A DNA stretch of 64,000 nt from Leuctra nigra (Eukaryota > Arthropoda > Insecta > Plecoptera > Leuctridae). A program made the translations under genes and the position numbers. Location: positions 5,484,316 through 5,548,315 of the forward strand of contig OW203768.1 in the NCBI GenBank assembly GCA_934045905.1, given 5' to 3'. Below, piece by piece: positions 56,791 to 64,000 of this stretch. Below the pieces are notes generated by a model that did no database searches, had not been told where the DNA came from, and saw only the letters and a program-made list of their open reading frames with translations. The first letter of the stretch is position 1. The number at the start of each line of letters is the position of its first letter.

Positions 56791-59219
56791 CCGTCTACTT
56801 TAAAGCATCTACAATGCCAACTTTTCCTAATTAATGGAGCCTTTTGGTGTGTATTCTATTCCCTTGTGGTACAGACATTACATTACCTTTACGTACTTCA
56901 ATTCTTCAATTGACTAACTTTTTCATGTACTACATTTAACATTAGTTTCTTGTAAATTTAGGTATTCCAATCACATCTCTGTTTCTGTCTTCGTTAAAGA
57001 AAATGCTCTTTTTTACAAACTGTACATTTGACAAATCTCTCTCCGTACATCTGTTTATTGATCTTTGTGTACGATTTCCTCATTTTCTGTTGGCTGATGA
57101 TATATTCATTCACTCATATTCTCTGTGAAAAGAAGACGAGAAAACACTCGTATTTCTTTATGACTGAAGAAAATTATTACATTTTACTGCATGGTTGGAA
57201 AATAGAAATATTACCTAGCTTATAGTTTTAAATTTATTATGTTGTGCAGCTTTCTTTTTTCAAACAAAATTGACTTTGTTTAGGTATATTTATTAAAATT
57301 ATATATATTTTACATAAATGCTAACTTATATGTAGGTATGAGGTTGGTAAATTACTAGGTAGTATTTAATTTATGGTACAAATTACGGTCGGAGTTTAGG
57401 ATTTGTTTGAAACCTTTTTTTGTGTACACTTTAAGAAGTGAGAGATCAGAAGGAGTTGTAACTTGTTTAATTTGTTGAAACTTTTATCCCGAGGTCTTCA
57501 AAGTAGTTGGCTTTCTTATTCTGTAATTTTTGCGAAATGAATTGCTTGCGTAGCTACAATCATAACATGTTTACCAGATCTTGTATACAAAATGGTTATC
57601 GGGTAAACAAGTTCTGATTGCACAATACCTTAGTCTTCACAATATCACACACTTCTGCATAGTCATTGAAAGACAAAACTCTGAATCTCAACAAAATTTA
57701 AAATGATCTATCTAAGTTACAGATTAGGTAAATAATAAGGAACAATATTGCGATCAGGAGGCTAGTAAACAGATGATTTTAGGTACTGCAAGTTAGGTAG
57801 TAATAATGATATAGGTAACAAAATCATATTTTTCTTCAATATATTTTATAGTTCATGTATTCACTGAGACCTGTCACAATTGCACCCACATTTAGTTTAA
57901 TATTAGCAACATTTAATAATACCAATTCAAATACTATTGTAGTAGGTATTATACCTAGATTCTTAAATTGTCATAATACTTATAAATATTATATTTGTTT
58001 ATTGTCAAAATAAAACAGTACTACCTGGCCTACTTACTTTACACAAATGGTAATTTGTTTGCTTCAAATTACAAACAAATTAAATTTCGTTTGAACTGTT
58101 GGAATATGAGAGTAGGTATGGAATAAAATAGGCTGTTGGCCCGTTTTAACATGTAATGTAGGTAATTGAACAAGATTGGTAAAAATTCTTGTTGCGAAAC
58201 GAATGGACTGAATATTTTGGATAAATCTGAAAGGTTACATGTACGTAACATTACGTACTATTTACTAAAATAACAAATGGATTGTAAGTAATTCATTTCA
58301 TACTCGACTCGAGACTACTAAATGAAACTCTAAAAGCCTAGTGCAATATACGTACACCTAATTTGTATAGTAAATCTTCCTCCAATGTATGAATAGCTGA
58401 CTAAAGCTTTACAGAAAATAGATTAAATAAGTGACTTGTATACTTAAATAGGGGAATGTTGTAAACATACTTTACTATTTTCTGATGTAAATTAATTAAA
58501 TTAGGAAATGTCAATAAAATCGTGACTGAAACATCTTTGGTTGTCGACTAGTTTTTATTCAATTCCAATTTCCATGTCCTCAAAACTTGGTGACTTTTGT
58601 AAATGACTAGTGGCATAATTAATGTATGGTTCAGTCCTAAATACATTCTATTCTCGGCAAACATTCTTCTAAAATGGAATAATTTCTCCCGCACGCACAG
58701 CAATGGAAAGTAATTATTTTCATAACAATCTAAAAGTCTACCTTCATCCAATTTTCCACAAAACTTGATTTGTGTTCAGTGTCTTCAGTCATCACGTTAT
58801 GTATAAATCTAATTACCTATCAAATAAAATATATTATAAAATGCAACAAAACAAAATAGAGCAATAAACACGTTTCTAACTTTCTACCTACAGCAAAAGC
58901 CGACTAGAATAAATCATTATGCAGTAAAGCGCGTTATAATATTGTTTTAAGTAAAATACTTGGGCCCATTGTTATAGAAAACATTTGTGACCATTTAAAA
59001 TAATATATGCAAATCTAAAAAAGCCGAATCACTTTACTCGCAATAGGACTTCGAGATTCAAAAAATTAAAAACTTAAAATAAACAACAATTGGATTATCA
59101 CTGACATTAGACAATGTTTAGGGAATGAAATGCATGGCTTTAAGTTTTGATAGAGATAAGTGCTACCTTAAAACCAGCAACACGTGCTCATAAAGTAAAC
59201 CTTGACGAGAACAGCCCAG

Positions 59220-61378
59220 TCAGCAGTTGCGGTCCGACGCTTGATTGTTTCCGACCAAGTCCGGGTCCGCCAGCGGGTCGAGGTCCGCGAACAAGTCGAA
59301 CCAAGCGAGCTTCTCCTTCGGGGCGGACTTCTGGGCCCCGGGCGCTCGAGCTGGCATCGGCTGGGTCTCAGCCTTCTTCTCAGGCACCATCGGGTTCTCG
59401 TGCAGAGCCAAGTCGAGCAGATGCGACGGTAGAAACGAGTCGGTCTCGGAACTGGATGGCTCGGGGTCGAAGAGAAGGTTGGACTCGGGACGATCGGATC
59501 GCAGAATTTCCTCGAGTAATGCCATGTCGTCGGCACTGCTCTGGAAGTCCATGGCACTCAGGGACTCGGGATTGTCGGACTCGGGCTTATGGCTGCCGAG
59601 AGAGAGGTCCAACAGAGTACCTTCCAGATCATCGACCTTGTGGCCATCCAACTTCTCTGCTGCCTTCTCTTCAGGTTCATCGCGATACTCCGACTCGAAG
59701 AAGAGGAGTCTACAAGAAAGACACAATTTAGCCAAGATTATAGACTATGAAAGAAAGAAATTTACTTTGATCCGATATAATTGGTGGTTTGAATGTCAAC
59801 TCACTTGTCCGTGTCTGTCTCTTGCTCGACCTCTGGCTTCTCAGCCGTCTGCTCGGCCAGCTGGCTCGACACCTCGCTCAGCTCCTTCACCACGGAGAAC
59901 TCGAAGTGCTGGTAACCTGCACAAGGCAAACATCGGCACTTCAGTCAAACAACCCAGAATGTCAAGAGTTTGCATTTTCTATTTTAACTTTGTTTTTAGA
60001 CAACACAAACAGAAGTTTTTTTAAATGATTCCCATTTATCAATGTGTCTTGAAAATCAATCTTTAACAATCAATGGACCATATTTTAAAATGCCCTAGGT
60101 ATATGTTCTGTGGCATGCACATGCTAAGATAATGACGCAATTCGCCACTTCAGTGCGAAGTTATCAGTCTCGATAAGAAGAAGAATAGAAATAATATGGA
60201 TATAGACTATTGGATATGACTGTTCCGTACCTAAATTACCTATCTAAAAACAGTAGGCTATAATGCTGTCTGAAAGCTCTTCTTTCAAATTATATACAGA
60301 GGCTTCTCAATGTAACAAAGAAAGCAATAGTTTCATTAAATATTTCTTACCCTTGAAACTTTTGGTAATGGTAACGAACGTCTTGGATGTTTTCTCGGCG
60401 AACTGAATGAGAGAGTTCTGGTAGAGGATGAGCGCGTGGGAGAACATGTTACATCTGGCCGCCGTTAGAAGATCAATCTTCTGCAGGCAGTCGAGTTTCA
60501 GTTGATCGAACTTGGCTTTGTTCCGACGTACTTGTCCCTGAACCTTCCTGAACTTATCCAACTGTTGGAACGTGTCTGGATCGAGTTCCGACGAAACATT
60601 CTTCATCCAGTTGAGTGACGCTCGGTACTCCGTTCGAATCTTCTCCATCGAGCGAACGTTGCACAGAGTGTCATCGATGGCTCGATGTCTAAATGTTTCC
60701 ACTTCTTGATGAAGGCGAAGCAACGGAACTCTCAAAGCAAGACGTTGTTGTCCGGAATAAGACATCGATTTACCGACAGCCGTCATCATTTTACCAGCTT
60801 GCGTTTTATCACTTTTACCGGCATCTTTCAAGAAGCGACCCATGGAATTCTCTTCCTGTGCTAAGACTGTAAAGTACATGGATATTAGTATGGTTCTAGT
60901 GGTCTTCTACCGCCTCTACTAAATGAAATCAATATTTGTGACTTACTACACAAGCGCTCCTGATATTTGTCGATAATACGCTGAAGGTCTTGACAGCTGT
61001 CTTGAATAGAGCGAAACAGATCAAGCTTCGCATCCAGCTCAGCATCCGAAGCTACGATGCATTCGTCGTCCTTCTTGCCAAATTTACGGAACACAGTTTG
61101 TTTCGTCACCCAATATTGTTGCTGCAGCTTGGTCATAGCGGACTTATCTGTGCTATCGCCGGCACGTTGTTCAACCCATCTGTCATATTCCATTCCACTG
61201 TATCCCCCATTCGCGCGGCTATGAAAAAATTGATTGTTCAAGTCAAAAAAACTGTCTATGAAGGTGGGTGGCATCAAAGGGGCTTTGGTTTCAAAAAGGA
61301 TGGGGTTAGATGGTCATGCGGGATGATAGGGTCACAGAAATTACATGCACATGCGTTTGATACTTACTATGCGTTCAT
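59220..61378 (-). CDS. ICA1: ICA1/ICA69-like BAR (arfaptin homology) domain protein
   Basis: Five exons join in phase to 466 aa (human ICA1 483): 61368-61378 (ATG), 60947-61218, 60351-60866, 59805-59916 and 59220-59709. Residues about 20-245 form the arfaptin-homology/BAR dimerisation domain: KLQQQYWVTKQ, ASDAELDAKLDLFRSIQ, LAQEENSMGRFLK, GQQRLALRVPL, RLHQEVETFRHRAIDDT and SELDPDTFQQLDKFRKVQ. The C-terminal half is acidic and disordered and ends with the ICA69 signature AWFDLFADLDPLADPD. In animals ICA1 binds PICK1 and acts at the Golgi and on dense-core vesicles. The 11-base first exon (M-N-A) is inferred from phase: its TA completes a Tyr codon with the next exon and its donor GTAAGT is perfect. 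The 3' gene edge is convergent with ARMC8. Confidence 0.93.
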
Positions 61379-62739
61379 GTTGATTTATTTTATTTGGTCA
61401 TGAGAGCTTTGGCTGTGATATTATCACTGACGGAGCACTTCGAATCAATCTGACAGCTTGTCACTTATCGGCGCCATCTTGCATGAACGCTATGATTGTG
61501 CGAACAACTCTCATTGTACTATTCACACGAGGTTGTGTACCCAAGAGGGCTGCCAGTGCTTGCGCATGCGTATTAGGCAGTATTGAGCGCACGGCGCCGT
61601 GCGAATAAAGTTGTCTCGTGCCCCGTCTCGTGTACAGTTGCAGCATGATCATTGGTCAAAACTTGAGTAGGCTGTTATTGGCTGATATTATGCGCGCGTC
61701 AATTTTTAAACAGACAAAACTATTTCAAAACATTCTTTAAAACATTTTATGTTTTTAAATGACTGCTCTGCCACATTAAAAATAACGAGTATTGAAAACG
61801 AAAACAAATTTTAACTGTTATTTATTCCTTTCTTAAATTTTATTTTGAAGTCTCTTACTGTTACATTTTTGTAAAAGAATACAGAACTAATAAAAGTGAA
61901 ACGTGTGAATGAACAAATTAGCAAATAAAAGTCCCAAGCACTTGCTTCAAAACGGCTTTATTTCTAAATTAACTAGATTATGATTTGATAATATTTTATT
62001 AACTTTTACTTGTTGCATAAGTTAGTATTTGATCATAAAACATAGCTATATTTTATAAAGATGTTTAACGTAGCTCTGTTCTGCAACTATAATAAACTCT
62101 TTTTATCTATCAATTTTATTTCTACAATCTACAGCTCTAGCTCTGTGTACATAATATTATGTATTGTATCGAATTGACAAAATACATCCTTCCAAATTGA
62201 TTAATTGATAGATGATAAAGAGGAAGTAGAATTGGTAGGATGTAACGTGGGAAGGAGTTGGTCGTAGCCTATAGGTACCTCTCCATAATTTGCCTCTCAA
62301 ATGACGGAAACCACGAAAACCATCAGCCAAGAAGGTCGATCACGGAAAACGAACCCGGGCCTCCTAAGTAATACATATCCAAATTAATTTACAAATTTGC
62401 ATACGCTAATTTTGTTTTGTAAATAATACTTAAAAAATTAATTTTACGGAAGTGTGTGACGACTGCAACCATTCATTACCCTTTGGGGCCAACCTGAAAA
62501 TGCAAATCAAATCGAATTGAAATCACCTTGAGCCCGCCCTCTACCAGCACGAACGTCTAATCGTAGAGTTCATCAATGCCGTGATTGGCCGAGGGCATAC
62601 AAGCCCCACCCACAGACCGTGCGAGGATGAAGGTGCAAGTTATTTCCACAGGTAATTTAACTTTTCTGGCAAAAATTAATGCTGGGCAACCTTAAAAAAA
62701 TAACTCTATGGGTGGGCAAACTCAAACATGCGGGAATTC

Positions 62740-62830
62740 AAAATAAAAAAAAACGATCCTAGCGGGAACCAAACCCGGGACCATCGCATACCAGCCCGCG
62801 TCTTTCCACGGCGCTACAGTGACGCTGACA
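62740..62830 (-). repeat. tRNA-like SINE fragment
   Basis: On the minus strand, tagcgccgtggaaagacgcg is followed by ggtcccgggtttggttcccgc, in A-box then B-box order. It is followed by an A/T-rich run (cgttttttttt). It lacks a convincing cloverleaf. Confidence 0.4.
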
Positions 62831-62961
62831 TTTCTCACCGCTTTTAGTGTACATAACCCCCCAAATGGCCGATCCAAGTATAGAAGGTGCGCGCGCACGC
62901 GATGAACTCTATCAACAGACGCTCGTCACAACTCGGTATTCGTAGCCTTCGGCTGTTCATG

Positions 62962-63198
62962 CCTGAGTGACGTCACGTCTCAGGTGGTTTTTATCCTTCT
63001 CTTCTCGAACTCATTTTACTGTTGGCTCGGTGAGGTGCAAGAGGCATGAGGCAGTGATTTCACTTACAGTTCGCAGAGAAAGAAAGACGCTCGGGACAAA
63101 TACGTCGGTGCAATCATAGGACATTATGATTCGTTGACATTTAAGTGATTCGTTTGTTTAAATTGGTGATCGATTGGATTAATGGATATGACTACAAG
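62962..63198 (+). promoter_or_regulatory. Possible promoter with CRE-like palindrome and short first coding exon
   Basis: tgacgtca (62968-62975), a CREB/ATF-type site, sits inside a larger near-palindrome cctgag...ctcagg (62962-62984). About 200 bp downstream ATG-GAT-ATG-ACT-ACA-AG is followed by a perfect donor GTGAGT (63182-63198), which would be a 17-base first coding exon. The rest of such a gene would lie beyond the window, so this is speculative. Confidence 0.3.
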
Positions 63199-64000
63199 GT
63201 GAGTCAATATGGAACGTTTTTTTTTGAATATTTTGATGTCTTTGTTTTTATTTTTTATTTTGTTGTTTAGAGTCTGTTTGAAAACAAATATCCCTTGAAC
63301 TGATTTCACTGTGTATAGGTACTAATATAGACAAACCACAGCTACAAGGTAAGGATTCTTAGTGACTAGAAATCGTCATTTAAAATGACACACCTTCAAT
63401 GACTAATTGAAACGAAAGTGTGAAATGACTTTCAAATCAATAATTGTCATTTTTCGGTCAACTTTTGATAGAAAATTACCGTTACGTTGCTTTTGATTCC
63501 AAAAACGAATCATAAACCTGATTCAAATCCAAATAAAGACAAAGAAATCGCATTCTTCAGCCTTGAAACTACTGTAGTATTACCTTTTTTGGTCATAAGG
63601 TCTGGAGAAAATAAAGGAATAATTCAATGAAATTATAATTTGAAATCAGATCCTCTGCATTTTCCATGAGTATTGTTCGGCTGTATTATGCAAGTTTTGT
63701 AATAATAAAATGACGTAAAGCTCGAACGCTGTTACTTTCTCTTGTACATACATGGCGAGGCGTGTAAGCCCACGCAATGCTTGTCTGCAAGGTTCGAGCT
63801 GCTAAATCGTCGATCATGATCGGAACTTGAGGTCGAATGCACGGGGAAACAGAGGAGGGAAGAGCTTTGACCGAAGAACATTGCAGTTGCATTAGGTGCA
63901 ACAGTGTCACTGATGGTTTATTGTCTTTCTGGAAGCAAAAACATTGACATTTTACATATTCTTACCAAAAGAATGGACATAATCAAAAAATTACTATTCA

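Larger units (their letters stand above)
55833..59219. other. Convergent intergenic region between ARMC8 and ICA1
   Basis: It holds both 3' UTRs, a foldback element (55977-56309), SINE remnants (56400-56790) and then AT-rich sequence to 59219. No protein-coding exon is recognisable. A minus-strand AATAAA equivalent (tttatt) near 58553 could be the ICA1 polyadenylation signal. Confidence 0.5.
61379..64000. other. ICA1 upstream region and gene-poor right edge
   Basis: No coding gene is recognisable. A CpG-rich patch (about 61540-61630, gcgcacggcgccgtgcg) may belong to the ICA1 promoter. A SINE-like minus-strand segment lies at about 62740-62830, and a possible promoter with 5' exon at about 62960-63198. 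Confidence 0.5.

Noticed and set aside
59147..60024. Two overlapping plus-strand frames of 194 and 259 codons
   Set aside because: Both are antisense to the ICA1 C-terminal exons and are Ser/Arg-rich shadows.
63686..63910. Minus-strand frame of 74 codons near the right edge
   Set aside because: No family resemblance, no splice context and no conserved composition.
1..64000. A new defence, toxin or gene-cluster system
   Set aside because: All six genes are recognised conserved animal families with unrelated roles, and the rest is explained by transposons and AT-rich introns.

Overview
This is a eukaryotic nuclear window. GC-rich exons with canonical GT/AG junctions are scattered through long AT-rich introns full of transposon remnants. 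The gene set and exon style point to an arthropod, most likely an insect with a large repeat-rich genome; I could not place the species. All gene models below were built by hand from reading-frame continuity, splice-site phase and similarity to remembered families. No alignment or transcript data were available.

Layout, left to right. (1) 986-10394, + strand: the 3' part of an ACBD5-type tail-anchored acyl-CoA-binding protein, with a 5-kb LINE in its second visible intron. (2) 12566-23102, + strand: a complete 10-exon, 513-aa sialin-like SLC17 transporter. (3) 23503-27566, - strand: a complete 8-exon, 431-aa divergent Vps4-like AAA ATPase, tail-to-tail with the transporter. (4) 28701-42281, - strand: an 11-exon, about 806-aa ITPRID/KRAP-family protein with the IP3-receptor-interaction motif. 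(5) 43132-55832, + strand: a complete 11-exon, 665-aa ARMC8 (GID/CTLH E3 ligase scaffold), divergent from (4). (6) 59220-61378, - strand: a complete 5-exon, 466-aa ICA1/ICA69 BAR-domain protein. From 61379 to the end there is no clear gene, only a possible 5' exon and promoter near 63.0-63.2 kb.

Mobile DNA fills much of the rest. A nearly full-length LINE lies at 2633-7626: ORF1 has a PHD-like finger, an amplified piece of an SGNH-hydrolase-like domain and the rest of that domain; ORF2 has an endonuclease and RT with one premature stop. At least four 5'-truncated relatives are present, two of them with visible target-site duplications, plus 3' fragments of a second LINE type. An apparently intact, very young Ty3/gypsy element with identical LTRs and a 5-bp duplication sits in ARMC8 intron 4, inside a tandem palindromic repeat. 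There is also a 747-bp hAT-like non-autonomous element with an 8-bp duplication, a 284-bp MITE with TTA duplication, several other foldback elements and tRNA-derived SINE remnants.

The six genes are unrelated housekeeping or trafficking genes (peroxisomal/ER lipid binding, lysosomal transport, ESCRT-type ATPase, IP3-receptor scaffold, ubiquitin ligase, vesicle BAR protein). They do not form a functional cluster. I found no convincing new biological system. The items most worth follow-up are the LINE ORF1 domain amplification, the divergent Vps4-like ATPase and the young gypsy insertion.
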